A stretch of DNA of 64,000 nt from Utricularia gibba (GCA_002189035.1 NEEC01000013.1:2914001-2978000), one strand, 5' to 3'; counted from the first letter of the stretch, positions 51,201 to 64,000 are shown. Numbers and translations: made by a program. The notes: generated by a model not told the origin, from the sequence alone.

Positions 51201-54200
51201 ATCTTTTTGTTATTCTAGAATGTACTCTTGAATTAGTTTCCTTCTATTCATTGAAGTTTTCACTTGCCCCAAATCCTTCTGATACACAAGGTTGTTGAAG
51301 CGAGCGAAAGTTTTGTGCCAATGATTTTGCTTACAGCAGATCGTCCTCCTGAGCTGATAGATGTTGGGGCAAACCAGGCAATCAATCAGGTTTGATATCT
51401 GAAGTTGGTCTACTAGAATACTATCATTTTCTTTGTTTATGGATGAAGTTATCACATATATATCCTTCTTTCAGGTTAGTCATTATGGAGTATTTGTGAA
51501 GCACTTTTTCAACCTCCCTCCTCCTACAGACAGCATTTTGGCAAGAATGATTCTTACAACTATCGACTCTGCAGTATTCAAAGCAACATCTTCTCCTTGT
51601 GGTCCTATACATATAAATTGTCCTTTCCGGGAACCACTAGATAAAATTTCCAGAAATTGGAATCATGAATGTCTAAGTGGCTTAGATTCGTGGATATCAG
51701 ATGCTGGGCCATTTACGAACTATATTCCGTTACAACAATCATTGGCATCCAGCAACATCAGTGAAAGTATGAGTCAAGTTCTTAACCTAATTCAAGGGGC
51801 AAATTGTGGGATCTTGGTGTTTGTTTCTATCTCCAAGGAAGATGATGTATGGGCAGCACTGTTGCTGGCCAAGCATTTGCAGTGGCCAGTTGCTGTTGAT
51901 ATCCAATCTGGTTTACGTCTGAGAAAGTATCTTTCATCCTTCCTTGGAAGCAAGGACATTTTGTTCATAGATCAGCTTGATCAACTTTTACTCTCAGATT
52001 CTATCAAGGCATGGATGAAGGCTGATGTCATAGTGCAGGTAAAAATTGCTTCTTTATCCTAAGATGCTTTAAGAATAGATTTATTGGTTGTTGTTCAGAT
52101 GGATGACTGCGAATACCCATTTTTTCCTGATTCTGTGTTTAAAGATTGGAAGTCGGATAACTGGAAGACGGATTTCTCAGATGATAGAGGATTGCTTTCC
52201 TTGCTCATATGTATTAGTTGATGATCATCCAGGTCGTCATGATCCTTCCCACATCATGACTCACAGGATCATAGGACCGATAGATCAATTTTGTGATATT
52301 GTTATGCGTTGTTGCACTCCAAGTGCAAGCATAAAATGGAGAAAAACTTTAAGAGCATTGGACATGGCGGTATGCCATTATACTGTTTTTTCTTCTTTTT
52401 TCAGAAGCATAATTCATTGACATCCTGTTTTTATTTTTTAGGCTGCATGGGAGACATCATTGTGTATTGTTTCAGAACAATCACTCTCTGAGCCACTTGT
52501 CGCAAGGAAAATATTTGAAACCCTTTCATGTGGTTCTGCAATTTTTTTCGGAAACAGCATGCCTATACGTGATGCTGACATGTATGGCACTAACTGGGTG
52601 CAGTGTGCTCATGGTCCTTCCATGCTGTATAACTCTGGTTTAGAGTGCCACTTTGTGCAGGTTGCTGGGAATAGAGGCGCTAGTGGTATTGATGGCTTGA
52701 TCAGTACAGCTATTGGCTTTGCTGTTGGATGCAACAAACGAGTAAGAAACAAATACTTTCATTATTTACCTGGGGTTCAACTTTAAAATGAATCTTATTT
52801 TCTTGAAAAAATGATGCGGATATTTTAGATGTCAAATCAACTGCAAAGGTTGTTTGTCGTGTACTAAGCTTTGTTTCAAACCAAGTTATGATACAGATTC
52901 CCTATTCATCTTTGAATGACATTAGGTGGTTCTGGTAGTGGGAGATGTTTCATTTCTCCATGATACCAATGGACTTGCGCTACTCACACAAAGGTTTAAT
53001 GATATATCATGCTATGTTATCGGCTTCATTGCATTTTGATTTTCCAAGAATTGGGCTTTAATTATGCATTGTTTTCTGGAAAAGGACACGGCGGAAGCCG
53101 ATAGTCATGCTTGTGCTCAACAATCATGGAGGAGCCATCTTTAGCCAACTACCAGTTGCAAAAACAACAAAACGAAGCACAATGGACCATCTTTTCTATA
53201 CATCCCACAATACTTCAATACATAATCTCTGTCTCGCACATGGGTAAGAATGAAGCTCCTTTCCTTTCATTTCAAATGTAGCATGGAGAAATTGCTGTGA
53301 TCTAAGTAAAGATATTGGATGTGAAGTGTGAAGCATGTAGCTGTGCAATCAAAAATGCAGTTGGAACATGCATTGCTCATGTCTCAGAAAGCAGATACAG
53401 ATTGGGTTGTCGAAGTTGAAAGCAGTATTGATAGCAACTCTTGTTTTCATAGGTAACCATGAACAAGCTCTCATTTCAACTCCAAACATTCATTGTTTTG
53501 CATCTTGGGTGGTTCGCTTATATATTCTGTGTGGTTTTCTGTAGTACACTGAGAAATTTGGCTCAACAAGCATCGAGTAATGCTTTAAATATACTCTCAA
53601 GGCTTTCACAGGATGATGGTGATTACAGAATTGCTAAAGTGGAATACTCTCTATACCGGTAAGCTTCATGTCAAGTTTAAAAAATAAGATTTTTCAGTGG
53701 TTCATTTCACTTTTCCTACCTGTGGTAGTGTGCAGTTAAATGCTCCACCTACTACAGTTTCAGGGAATTTTGATGCAGTCACACCCTATAGAGAAGGCAT
53801 CGTCATAAGTTTGTTTTTGAATGATGGGGTTGTGGGATTTGGTGAGGTATATAACTCAGATACTCTGCATTTAACTTATGGTTTGGCAGGGTGCTTTATG
53901 TTACCTTACCACGAACCTTTTTGATCTATGTTAAGGTCGCTCCTCTTGAAATCCACAAAGAGAAGCTTATTGATGTTGAAGAACAACTCCGTTTTATTAT
54001 TCATGCTATGGAAGGAAAAACAATCAGTAATGCCATACCTCTATTGAAGTCTTCTGTTTCATTTTGGATATGGAACACCCTAGGTGTACTGGTAGGTCTC
54101 TGCTCTAACAACCTGATGATTTTTTTTATGTTTACTCTATGTGCTTGGGTGCTTCAGTTTTTCCATCATACTGCAGCCACATACAATTTTTCCAAGTTTG

Positions 54201-56866
54201 AGATGCGGCTTAGAGATGGCTGTCCTCTCTGCAGTTGCAAACAAGCATGATCGAAGCTTGTTGGATATAATTCACCCATCACATCCAGTGCTGTACACCC
54301 GTTCATCTGCTGTTCCAATTTGCGCTCTTATAGACTCATATAAAAGCCCCAAAATGACAGCTCTTACTGCATCATCACTTGTTGAAGAGGGTTTTACTAC
54401 CATAAAAATAAAGGTAAGAGCAACACCATGGTGAGATTGCTTGAAGTGTCATTCTTCTAATAGACCAAAAAGTACAATTCAAGGATAGTTTTGATTTCCG
54501 CATACACGAAGAGCTTATCTTACACAATTTCTGTTAGGTTGCTCGTGGGAAAGATCCTGATGAGGATATTGCTGTAATACGAGAGGTGAGAAAGGAAGTT
54601 GGTGAGCGTATCTCTCTCCGAGCAGATGCAAATAGGAAATGGACTTACGCTGAAGCTGTTAGGTTTGCATCTGGTGTCAGGGACTGCAACCTGCAGTATA
54701 TTGAGGTATGCAGTATGTTCTCTCAAGGCATACTTGTAGATAAGTTTTCTCGTTTAAACTCTATTTTTCTTTTCTGTTCTACACCATTTAGGAGCCAGTT
54801 GAAAATGCCGATGACATTGTGAAATTCTGCGAAGAAACAGGCCTACCGGTGGCACTGGATGAAACATTAAACCATATAATGGAGGATCCTCTTGCAGTCC
54901 TTGAGAAATACCATCATTCAAGAGTAGTTGCACTTGTGAGTTTTAGTGAATAGAAGAAATGCTAATGTAATGCCATCTTAAGTTTGTAACCTCATTCAGC
55001 TTCTTTTAGCTTATGGCAGGTTCTCAAGCCTAGTGTTCTTGGGGGTTTCGAAAATACAGCAACTATAGCACGATGGGCGCACCAGCAAGGGAAAATGGCT
55101 GTTGTTAGTGGAGCATTTGAAAGTGCCCTTGGCTTATCAGCCTACATCCAACTCGCTTGTTTTCTTGACCAGCAATGCGCAGAGATCCGTCAGATGATGA
55201 ACAAAGAGCCAGTGTCTCCAGCAGTACATGGTTTTGGAACCTACAAGTGGTTTAAGGAAGAAGTGGCCACTGAGGCACTGAATATCCGATACAACCCAAC
55301 ACATTGCTGTGTGGAAGCTGATGCTGTCGAAGCTGGAGATTTCCTCCGAAAATTTCAAATAAATTCTCAGTTAGTTTCTAGGAGCTTTATTCCAGAACAA
55401 GTTAAGGAATATGCATTAACATTTGGCAGGAAGGAAGGCTCCTTCTCCATCAGGGTGCTTGAAGCCGGTGAAAATATCAAGGTGCGCTAACTCACGTTCT
55501 GTAAAATGGTATTCTGTTGGATGTTTGTGCATATTCAAATTTTCAATCAAGGAAGATACATATTTTTTGATAAATTTGATGTACCATTTTGCCTATTGAT
55601 GCATCTCACTTTGTAATATGGTCTCATCTTCCCTTGCTGCTACTGCAGGGAAGTGTAGTCGTTTTCATTCATGGCTTTCTGGGATGTAGTGATGACTGGA
55701 TTCCTATAATGAAGGCGATCTCAAGTTCCAACAGGTGCATAGCATTTGACCTCCCGGGCCATGGAGGATCAAAGCTTCAACAATTTTCTGACACTCCTCC
55801 GGAATTTTCAATGGAGGTGATGACTGATATTCTATGCAAGGTGTTGAGGGAATTAGCTCCTGGAAAGGTTACCCTGGTGGGGTATTCAATGGGAGCCAGA
55901 ATCTGTCTACACGCCGCACTAAGCTTTAGCAGCAAGGTACACAAAATGCTTTTTTTTCAGGGCAGGCACACCTTACCCCTATCCTTGATGCTGAGTTACA
56001 TCCATTCTCTGCGCTCTTTCAAAGACAATATCATTCAGTTTTCATTCCTAACGGGATCTATATTATTATTTGGCATACAAGGTTGAAAGAGCTGTGGTAA
56101 TTTCTGGAAGTCCCGGTTTGATAGACAATGAGGCAAGAGTCCTCCGCCAGAGAAAAGATGACTTCAGAGCCGGTATTCTTGTCTCAAATGGCTTGGATTA
56201 TTTTACAGGGTCCTGGTATGCTGAAGATCTCTGGGCAAGGTCAGCAGTTTTCTTTGCTCTCACTGCGCACGCCTTCTTCTATTACCATTTCTCTGGTCAT
56301 TTCTTGGATTTGAAGCAAGTTTTACCATAGAATAATGCCACGAAATATCTGCAAAAAATTTTGTTAAATAAAACAAGGCCTTGTTTTATGATAAGAATTT
56401 ATGAACTGCGTCCTTCCAAATTCTCATTGTGCAGTTTTAGAAGTCATCCAATCTTCAAACAGACAGTGGTAAAACGTGTACAGCACAAAGACTTGCACAA
56501 TCTTGGGAGAGTTCTAAGGGACATGAGCATTGGGAGACAACAGTAAGTGCCCCTTTTCCTGGAATTCAACAACTGCACATTGCACTGAAGCTCTTCCTTT
56601 TTACGCAATCTCTTGAAAATAGGCCATTATGGGGAGATTTGAAGCACTGCAAGGTTCCTCTTCAGATTGTCGTTGGAGAGAAGGATACTAAGTTCAAGAA
56701 AATTGCGCATGCAATGCACAAACGTATCATCCAGGAAAATGTCAATGCTAATGTCATTGATTCACTCAAGGTTGTTGGAATCCCAAGTGCTGGCCATGCT
56801 GTCCACCTTGAGAATCCTCTTGCTCTTATAACTGCTATAAGACAATTCATGCTATCATTTGATTGA
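48202..56866 (+). CDS. PHYLLO: PHYLLO: fused MenF-like/MenD/MenC/MenH protein of phylloquinone synthesis
   Basis: Plastid multifunctional enzyme making o-succinylbenzoate from isochorismate. I trace 28 exons with an open frame of 1695 aa (family about 1700): 48202-48396, 48450-48641, 49061-49278, 49435-49540, 49708-49824, 50189-50272, 50469-50528, 50633-50704, 50796-50906, 50976-51170, 51291-51389, 51475-52038, 52145-52369, 52442-52741, 52926-52993, 53085-53243, 53327-53452, 53545-53658, 53729-53846, 53936-54091, 54177-54413, 54538-54705, 54792-54935, 55020-55481, 55649-55936, 56082-56239, 56435-56542, 56623-56866. Modules: transit peptide; MenF remnant to ~348 lacking the chorismate-binding half; MenD ~349-1001 ([26 protein letters not shown] motif [12 protein letters not shown]); MenC ~1002-1430 ([39 protein letters not shown]); MenH ~1431-1695 ([29 protein letters not shown]). 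All catalytic signatures look intact. Confidence 0.96.
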
Positions 56867-57107
56867 GATAACTCCGGTGTCTACATTGGAAAACAGTGAA
56901 AAGCATCATATTAATAATGATTTGGATTGGCTTTGAAATGTGCCCCTAATGTGTTACGCTTGTAAGCAGTGCTGTAATCTACAAGGTGCAGTGAAATTAT
57001 GAATCAATGAACAAGGCAATAATCTACAGCGTATTACAACAAGCAGTCGCAATTCTTATCCTAAGAATTGTGATACTCAAAGCTAAGGGAGATCACCCAC
57101 TTTTCCA
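56867..57107. terminator. Shared 3' region of convergent PHYLLO and WIT2-like genes
   Basis: Only 241 bp separate the two stop codons, so the 3' ends of the opposite transcripts probably overlap or abut. No hairpin of note. Confidence 0.5.
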
Positions 57108-59285
57108 CTAATCTACAGGTTTCACCCTTCTGTAATACAAATGAGCAGCTAAAACTGAGAGCAGAAGAACAATTGCCATGTACATAGACCTACTTCGAAA
57201 TGCATGACTTTCTACTGAGCTTCCTGTGTTGTGGATAGTGCCTCGCTTTGTAGTTGAAAATTCTAAAGACCCTGTTCCACCATCTTTATCTGAGGAAGTG
57301 GCCCCACCGGCAGGCTTTTGCACCTATTTGGCATATGCACAAAAATGAGATTACAGGAACTAGGATTCTTGAAGAGAAAAATTTGTGACAAAAATGCATA
57401 AGTGTACAGTTCCATGGCTGGAAAAGGATCCAACCTCAGAACTTAATGATGAGATCCCGGTCACGGTGGCCTGAGGCTGAGACGTGGAGGCGATGGCTGG
57501 TAGAACTTTTCTATCCTCCGCTGCATGCCGTTCAGGTGGCGAAAATATGGATGCATCTTTTAGCTCCTTCCATGACCTCTCCCTCAATAGTTTGTTCTCT
57601 TTTGTCAATGCGGCCAACTGCACTGAATTGACTCAGTTGTTTCACTTACTTTCCCTGCAGACTCATGCAAAATATAGAAGCTTTAGAGAAAGTTGAGAAA
57701 GCACACCTTCTCATGAATTCGCTCTCTTTCTACCGCCAACTGTAAGACCATATCCATGATTGTTGTGCTCCTACTGTTCAATTCTTGCACACAATACACT
57801 TTCTGCAGAGTGGCTCGGTCCAATGAAGTCTGTGTGAACTCCATCTTAGATCTCAGAACATCAAGTTCTTTACTGAGTTCAGAATTCTTTTCAGACAAAA
57901 TTACACATCTTTCCCGGGCATCATCAGCGTTAAGTTCAGCTTTAGAAACCTTTTGTTTCAACTCATCTATTAAAGTTTCCATGTCAAAAATTGCTGAGTA
58001 CAGCATATTCTGCTGCTCTAGATTAGCTTCAGATGATGCCCTTGCATGCTGCAGTTCGATATCCAACTCCCGCACCTGCTTCTGAAGTATGCTCGCTTTT
58101 TTCTCTATGGTGTCATTACTACCTTTCAGAAAATCAAGCTCTTCCGTCAGTTCAAGGTTTGATTCTGATAGGTGAGCAACTTTTTCCTCAGCAGCAGCTG
58201 CACGACTCTCTGCTGCAAATAGGCTCTCCCTGAGAGAAGTCTTGGCCTCCTCTAGCTGTGATTCATTTTCTCCAAGCTTCACTTCAAGCATGTTAATTCT
58301 TTCTCTCATGCCAATTAGCTCACCATTATCAGCCACCGGTTGCACAATTCCCCTATTCAGGTCCTCTACTGAAGCATCTAATTCCATTCCAGATGAACTG
58401 CCCCAACCCCTAGTTCCAGCTGAATGAATTTTCATCACCAGCTCTTTTGATATCCCCATCCATATTGCAGCTGCATTATCTGCCTCCAAGAATCTAGCCC
58501 AAGCGGCCTCTGCAGCCCCTTCCATGCCAGCGGAAACTTGTTCTTTTAAGGTGATCTTTAACATTAAATCTTCTTCTTTTTGCTTGAGCTCAGATAACGA
58601 CTTTTCAAGTTCCATCTCCTTCAAAAGAGATATTTCCAACATTCTGAGGGCTTGCCTTCTTTCACCTGCCGGAGCTTCTGGTGAGCATTCTGAAGAAGCC
58701 AGCTGAAGATCCCGTTCCACTCTCATGCCCCAGCTGAATGCTTCTGTTATTAATACAAAGTTCATTAAAAAGTGTCAAAAGCATGCACACACATAAAAAA
58801 GGGGACAGCCGTAGGAACATACGATCATTGTGTCTGAAGAGCACTGAAGTCATCTTCAACTTGAGCAATTGAATGCTCATCCGCAGGACGCGCTCTTGCC
58901 AACGTGCAAGTAAAACTTTTGACTCATGAAATTTGTTTGTCACTCCAACAAGAAAATCTGGCAAGATGACATATGCAGATGCTCTGCGAATTGTCTCCAA
59001 AATTCCATCTTGAATATCAGTTAGGTAATTGTCCAGCTCCTTCAACTCAAAAATCAGTATGGCGAAAAGTAGGCAAAATGCAGAGGCCTTTTCTATGACA
59101 TCTGGTGATACATTCCATTCTTCCACACCCTCACCTTTGATATCACTTTCTATGGAAAGGACCAGAACCAAGAGGTTCTCCAAACTCGATAACTTTTCAG
59201 GCAAACAGGCTAGAGCTGTATCCACTTCATTTGAGAATTTAAAGAGCTCATCTGAGTTGCCATTCCACTCTTCATCACCCGCCAT
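57108..59285 (-). CDS. WIT2: WPP domain-interacting tail-anchored protein (WIT2-like)
   Basis: Outer nuclear envelope coiled-coil protein that docks RanGAP with WIP partners and links myosin XI-i to the nucleus in Arabidopsis. Four exons right to left: 59285-58823, 58743-57707, 57617-57435, 57323-57108; 632 aa, near the WIT2 length. N-terminal conserved part includes FKFSNEVDTALACLPEKLSS and LARWQERVLRMSIQLLKLKM; the large second exon is heptad-rich coiled coil (EKSLSELKQKEEDLMLKI, KSELSK-type and LTEELDFLKG repeats). The C-terminus is a single membrane anchor followed by a short tail (MAIVLLLSVLAAHLYYRRVK), the tail-anchor design of the family. The family prefers WIT1 or WIT2; size and position favour WIT2. 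Confidence 0.9.
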
Positions 59286-60160
59286 CCTACTACGAGGTTA
59301 TGTTTAACTGTGAACACAAAAGCCAGAGGATTTAGAGAGCTATCCCTTGCACTAGATAAAAATCAGATAACTTTGAAAACAAACCACTCTGAAGTAGGAC
59401 AAGAGGCATTAAGGCTATTTCAAGCATCATAGTATACATTCTGAACAATGACTACAATTTTCAAAGTAAACAAGCATTCTTTTACCAGTTGAAGCAAGTA
59501 CGACAATCCATCGCGAAGAAAACAATAACACGCTTTAGAGAAAACCAACTGAATTGACTATCAACCCAGCTCCCAAAAATCAAAAAGCTTGCATCTTTCA
59601 CCAAGGCAGCCCCGTATCTCGCAAAAATATCTTGTGGGTATTTCGTAACTGACATCCAAACGAATAAAACGAAACACCCATACCTGGAGTCAGTGATTTG
59701 ACTAGTTCGCCATTGTAGAAGACTCCACGAACCAGCTTCCCGGGCACCGAAAATACGATAACTTACACGCTATGAAGAACGCCATAGAAACCCATGTCAA
59801 CTTCATTTCCGGTAATCAGTGGGTTGAACGATTACTACTGACCAAATGATTAGGATAATGGCTACAGAAAAACGCCATTTGAGCGACCATTGTCTCCATC
59901 CTCAACGAGCCTAACCCTGTCGGTTGTCACGTGCTCACCCCTCCTTTTTTTCCGTTTTTTTCCTCCAAAAAAAGATTATTTCCCATATAATTATAATGCA
60001 TTTTAAAAATAAAAAATTAATTTTGAAGCATGAAAAATAACTGCAAAAAGTCTTTTTTTTTCCTGAAGTCGAATTTCCAAAATATTAATTCGGATATATA
60101 GAAATTAATTGTCCAATCACATGATATCAATTGGCCAATGGAGTGACCAATTAATGCACA

Positions 60161-60180
60161 CTAGGGTTTAGGGTTTCTAG
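60161..60180 (+). promoter_or_regulatory. Tandem telobox-like element
   Basis: The sequence contains AGGGTTTAGGGTTT, two overlapping copies of the plant telobox core (AAACCCTA on the minus strand). Teloboxes are enriched near transcription starts of plant growth and translation genes and are bound by TRB proteins that recruit Polycomb. Placed between the divergent WIT2-like and bHLH genes. Confidence 0.6.
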
Positions 60181-61375
60181 GTATGTGATTTCGAAGCACG
60201 ACGACATTTACAAGCTAGCTTTTGATCAGATTTTCCCACAGGTGCATTGGTAAGATTGTAGAAATACGACATCCAATTAAGAACTTTCATTCTTACATAG
60301 AAATATTTCCTCTTCTTACATCGAATCCCACGCTGGGCTTGTAAAGTTTAAGACTTTGCGTGCAAGTAAATTAGTATGTGTTAGGAGTTCATTGGGTAGA
60401 CAGCAGAGGTGCCAGTCATATGGGCATTTTAGAAAGTATTATTGCGAGCCACTCCACACTTGGGCTCTAGTTAGTTCGCTTTGCTGTTTATCGTAGATGA
60501 CGAGAGGCCATGATTTTGAGATTTCTAATTGACTCCTTCAATGGTGTGTTGCGTAGGTGTACCGGAGGAGGATGTTATATCGTGTTTATTTTGTTACGCC
60601 TGTGCGGAAACAAAACAGGCAAATGGTGAAAGTAGTGTAATCGAAGTGTCTTTTTGGGTTTAGTTACTTGTGATTGTTGTACGGTTTTGTTTTGACTCTG
60701 GAGCTCTATGTGACTTCAATTACCCAGTTCTGACTCTTCTATGATTGTTCTTACCAGGTTCCACATCAAGTTGCACAGATAAATCTATTCCCTCCTACAC
60801 AAGGACGCTCTACTTGACCAATGGATGGACCGATTATAGGACAATTCGGTCTTCATTGGATGGAATTCTGTCTAACCAGAGCCATGAATTTAAAAGCTAC
60901 CCACCCTACTACCCGAAAACAGACAAACCGAACGATGTAGAGTCGATTCAGTGGTAAAGAATGAATAGTGAGGAGTGCCCAACTTTTGATTCATGGTGGA
61001 TATGTGCTGGACCCAGAAAGATAAGAGTAAAATCGTGAACTTGACACCCGTAGCCACTTGGTGGCTGCTCTAGTAGTATCCATGGTCTACCTTTCGAAGA
61101 AAGCTTATAACGAAGGAATCTTCAGTCCCCTGTAGGATGGGGTATCACCAGGCTAATGATGAAGAGCTGCCTCGTTTTTTAGACAAAGCGTCGAGACATA
61201 AATGCTGCATCTTTAGAGTAAATAACTCCCATTTTTGTTGTTTTCCTGGTTGTCGTTCCGCCATTCCATTCATTCAACTTTACTCATCCCTTCCCTTCGT
61301 CTTCTCCATTGCTCTTCCTCTCCCCAACTTTATTGCGCTCATAAATTCACTGTACAGTGCGTAGTACAGGTAGCA

Positions 61376-61396
61376 GCCTCGCCTCGCCTCGCCTCG
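61376..61396 (+). repeat. GCCTC pentanucleotide repeat
   Basis: Four tandem GCCTC units in the presumed leader of the bHLH49-like gene. Its GC-rich pyrimidine character contrasts with the flanks. Confidence 0.7.
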
Positions 61397-62155
61397 ACTA
61401 CGTACAGTAACCTTGTGGCCAGAGCCCAGAAGTTCAATTTTTTGATAAGTAGAAAGCATCTATTCGTTAGGAGTTTCAAGTACATGGGCTTTTAAAAGGA
61501 GTCTGCAATCTGAAATGGGTACCTTTTCTTTCTTTTGCCCACTTTCGCCTCTGTTTCCACAGTGCAGTGGTCACTTTATCCTCTCTCAGACCAAAGGCTT
61601 TTATTTCTATATGAGTAAATGCGTGCGTTGATGGTATTTATGGCCATGAATTAATGTTCCTGTTTTTGTTGACTGGTTTGGGTTCTGAACACTCTTCACC
61701 CATTTACTGGGTCCATTGCCCGCGTTTTTTTTTCTGGGCATTAATGGGTTGTGGTGCTTTAATTTCAGTGAACCACTTAGGGAATAGTGCTGGAAGTAGT
61801 GCAGAGTGTTGGCGTTCTCATTGCACATTTCTGGTTCCTTCTCTAGTTTCTTTCAATTCATGCATCATAAATCTGGATGTGTGTTATGACTTGCAATCTG
61901 TCCGGCTTTATCATAAAGAGTACGTTGTATATTGTTAAGAGTTATTGGCTCTGATTTCATCAGAAACTCCTCGCCTTCTCCTTAGGTCCTGAGGTTTAAA
62001 ATAGACCCAATAGCAGCGTATGTTGTTTTGTGAGTTACTTCGGCCAGGGCAGTCTATGCCTTGGTTAGTTGGTTGCTTCAATTTGTTTGCTTTCAGGGTG
62101 GCTTTTGATTCTCACAAGCACTTGAATTGTATGCTACTGTTTTTGTGCAGAGGAA

Positions 62156-64000
62156 ATGGATATGATGGCTGGAAAAGATGCCGAGCTCCAGCAAGAGGGT
62201 AACAAACCAGTGAATTATCAGAACATCACCAATGCTTCAATGGCTTCAGTGGGAAACACAGCGATGGATTTATCTGCTTCTTCAGCTGCTCCAATGATTG
62301 ATTCATTTGGACCTTTCGTATGGGAGCATCGTTTGGATGCTCCGAACTTTGGCTACTCCGATATGAACTTTCATGATGCTGCCACTTCTATTAGTTCTCC
62401 TTCCATAAGAGCTGATATGGGACTACACCAAGATCTGGCTTTCACAAAGGACATTCCTCAACCGAGTTTTCCCACTATTATGTCTCAGAGGGTACCTCAT
62501 CTTCCAACTGATTCAGATTTCATTGAACGAGCTGCGAGGTTGTCATCATTCGGAGGGACTTTTGCACAAATGTTGATCCCTTTTCCTCATCCTCAGTCGA
62601 TGAATCCGTTTGCTTTGAAACCAGCGACTGGAATGCAGTCCCAAAGGGATGAAAAAGACGTAGCTGAAGATCGAAAATTTCTCAAGAATGGTACCACTTG
62701 TGGAAGCCTTTTTGTGAAGCATTTCGATGAGGCAAAATGTGGAGCTGGTGTTTATGGAAATGAGTCTGATGATGCTGAACATAGCCAGGAGAGGCAGCTG
62801 AACGACATGGAGGAGAATTCGATTCCAAAAGGACTCGACTCTAAAAAGAAAAGGAAGCATGCTGAACAGGTTTACATTGTTCATCATTCATCAGATATCA
62901 TAATGCTTAATATTTTAGTAGAATCCACACAATCTGATGAAAATCCGCAAAGAATAGAGTAGCATTCGATTATGCAGTGAGTCAAATACCTTGGTTTTCC
63001 AGGATAAAAATAAAGAAGCTGTGAAGCTAGAGTTTGAAAGAAAGAAGGAAAGTGAGGACACAAAACCAATCGGTGGGAAAAATCTAACCACAACAAGTGC
63101 CTTTGGAGGCAAGCATGCCAAAACTCAATGCTCAGATCTTCCAAAAGAAGGTTATGTTCATATTAGAGCGAGAAGAGGCCAGGCAACGAACAGCCATAGT
63201 CTTGCCGAACGAGTGAGGATCCCTCAAACTTGAACATTTGTTAAAGAAGGCTGTATTCATTCATATTTCCAATATAATGCAGGTAAGAAGGGAGAAGATC
63301 AGTGAAAGGATGAAGTTTCTTCAGGACCTTGTGCCTGGTTGTAATAAGGTATGAAAATCATCATGTACGTTAATTTAATCGTGATAGATGAGTTAAGCTT
63401 TTGCTCCAAGGAACTCATTTCAAACCAGTTTGACAACTCGTTGAACCTAAAGTGGTCAGCTTTCAGGTTCAAAGAGAAATTTGGTTTATGAAACAAATTG
63501 ACGAAACACATGTTGTTTTAACTGATGTCCAAGTTTTCAGGTCACTGGCAAAGCTGTGATGCTTGATGAAATTATCAATTATGTTCAATCACTACAGCGA
63601 CAAATTGAGGTGCTGAACTCTTCCAAACATTTAAGGCATCAGCTTATCTTGTCATGAATTTGAGATGAAGATAGCTGTCTTTACTAGTTCATCACTGCTC
63701 TGTTTCAGTTCCTATCGATGAAACTCGCCACCGTGTATCCTCATATGGACGTTAACCTTGAAGAATATGCATCCAAAAATGTAAGAATCCATGTTTAAGC
63801 ACTCCCAACAAGTGATTTCCCTTGCTTTGTTATGGTTCGACAGGTGTGAGGTGCGCTATCTTTGCAGGGATTTCAAAGCCACTCTGCGGAAGCTCCCTTT
63901 CCTGCTGCACTTCACTCCCCACAACACGGATTAACGCAGATGGGAACTTCGCCCTTAATCATCCGAACACCGATGAACCTTCTGCCTGATTTAGAATGTG
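62156..64000 (+). CDS. bHLH transcription factor, bHLH49-like (5' part, runs off right edge)
   Basis: Nuclear factor of plant bHLH subfamily XII (bHLH49/62/74/CIB group). Exons: 62156-62869, 63003-63212, 63283-63348, 63541-63609, 63709-63780, 63868 to beyond the window; frame continuous, about 420 aa visible. The N-terminal part is Ser/Pro-rich with [20 protein letters not shown], a short block common to this subfamily. A basic KKKRKHAEQ stretch precedes the bHLH domain: [79 protein letters not shown]. His-Glu-Arg positions for E-box contact are present (HSLAERVRR), so DNA binding is expected. The start is the first ATG after a leader intron acceptor (TTGTGCAG). The bHLH49 assignment rests on overall likeness plus position next to PHYLLO and WIT2. 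Confidence 0.88.

Larger units (their letters stand above)
59286..62155. promoter_or_regulatory. Divergent promoter of WIT2-like and bHLH49-like genes, and long bHLH leader
   Basis: 2.9 kb between two start codons on opposite strands. A tandem telobox-like sequence stands at 60161-60180. From about 60230 the plus strand is probably the multi-exon leader of the bHLH gene: TTTTACAG/TTACCAG-type acceptors occur (for example before 60759), and the last leader intron ends GTGCAG just before ATG 62156. Several upstream ATGs would be left in such a leader, including short frames at 60961-61038 (MNSEECPTFDSWW...) and 61137-61364. Confidence 0.5.

Overview
This is nuclear genomic DNA from a flowering plant, most likely a eudicot. 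The genes are intron-rich with mostly short GT-AG introns, they encode plant-only families (LBD, TGA bZIP, HHO/GARP, WIP zinc finger, PHYLLO, WIT), and several carry plastid targeting. Spacing is compact: eighteen protein genes in 64 kb, with many gaps under 1 kb. I saw no transposon, tRNA, rRNA, CRISPR or viral sequence. Exon models below were built by hand by joining splice sites so that the reading frame and family motifs stay continuous; none has been tested against RNA.

Left third (1-20.6 kb): the 5' part of a KIN-7 kinesin on the minus strand, cut by the window edge; then on the plus strand a PP2C phosphatase, Golgi alpha-mannosidase II, a class II LBD factor, a small heavy-metal-associated (HMA) protein not visible as one ORF, the splicing kinase PRP4K, and a small protein of unknown function.

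Middle (20.9-44.8 kb): a PERIANTHIA-like TGA bZIP, a single-exon secreted aspartic protease and an HHO/NIGT1-type GARP factor, all minus; a plus-strand WIP zinc-finger gene with a one-base frameshift in its zinc-finger region; a 2.8 kb stretch with no recognisable gene; then a 32-exon importin-9 gene (minus) with a clear U12-type AT-AC intron and a GC-AG intron, followed by two small genes on the minus strand.

Right third (45-64 kb): chaperonin CPN60 beta-4 (minus) and the fused menaquinone/phylloquinone gene PHYLLO (plus) start 221 bp apart, head to head. PHYLLO converges on a WIT2-like nuclear-envelope coiled-coil protein (minus), which diverges from a bHLH49-like factor (plus) that runs off the right edge.

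The order of recognisable genes matches, from memory of locus names, two duplicated Arabidopsis chromosome 1 segments (At1g25/26 and At1g68) interleaved. This suggests the window keeps an ancestral order that Arabidopsis split after its last genome duplication. No new biological system is evident. The most useful observations are the non-canonical introns, the WIP frameshift, the shared CPNB4-PHYLLO promoter and the two possible CPNB4 tails.
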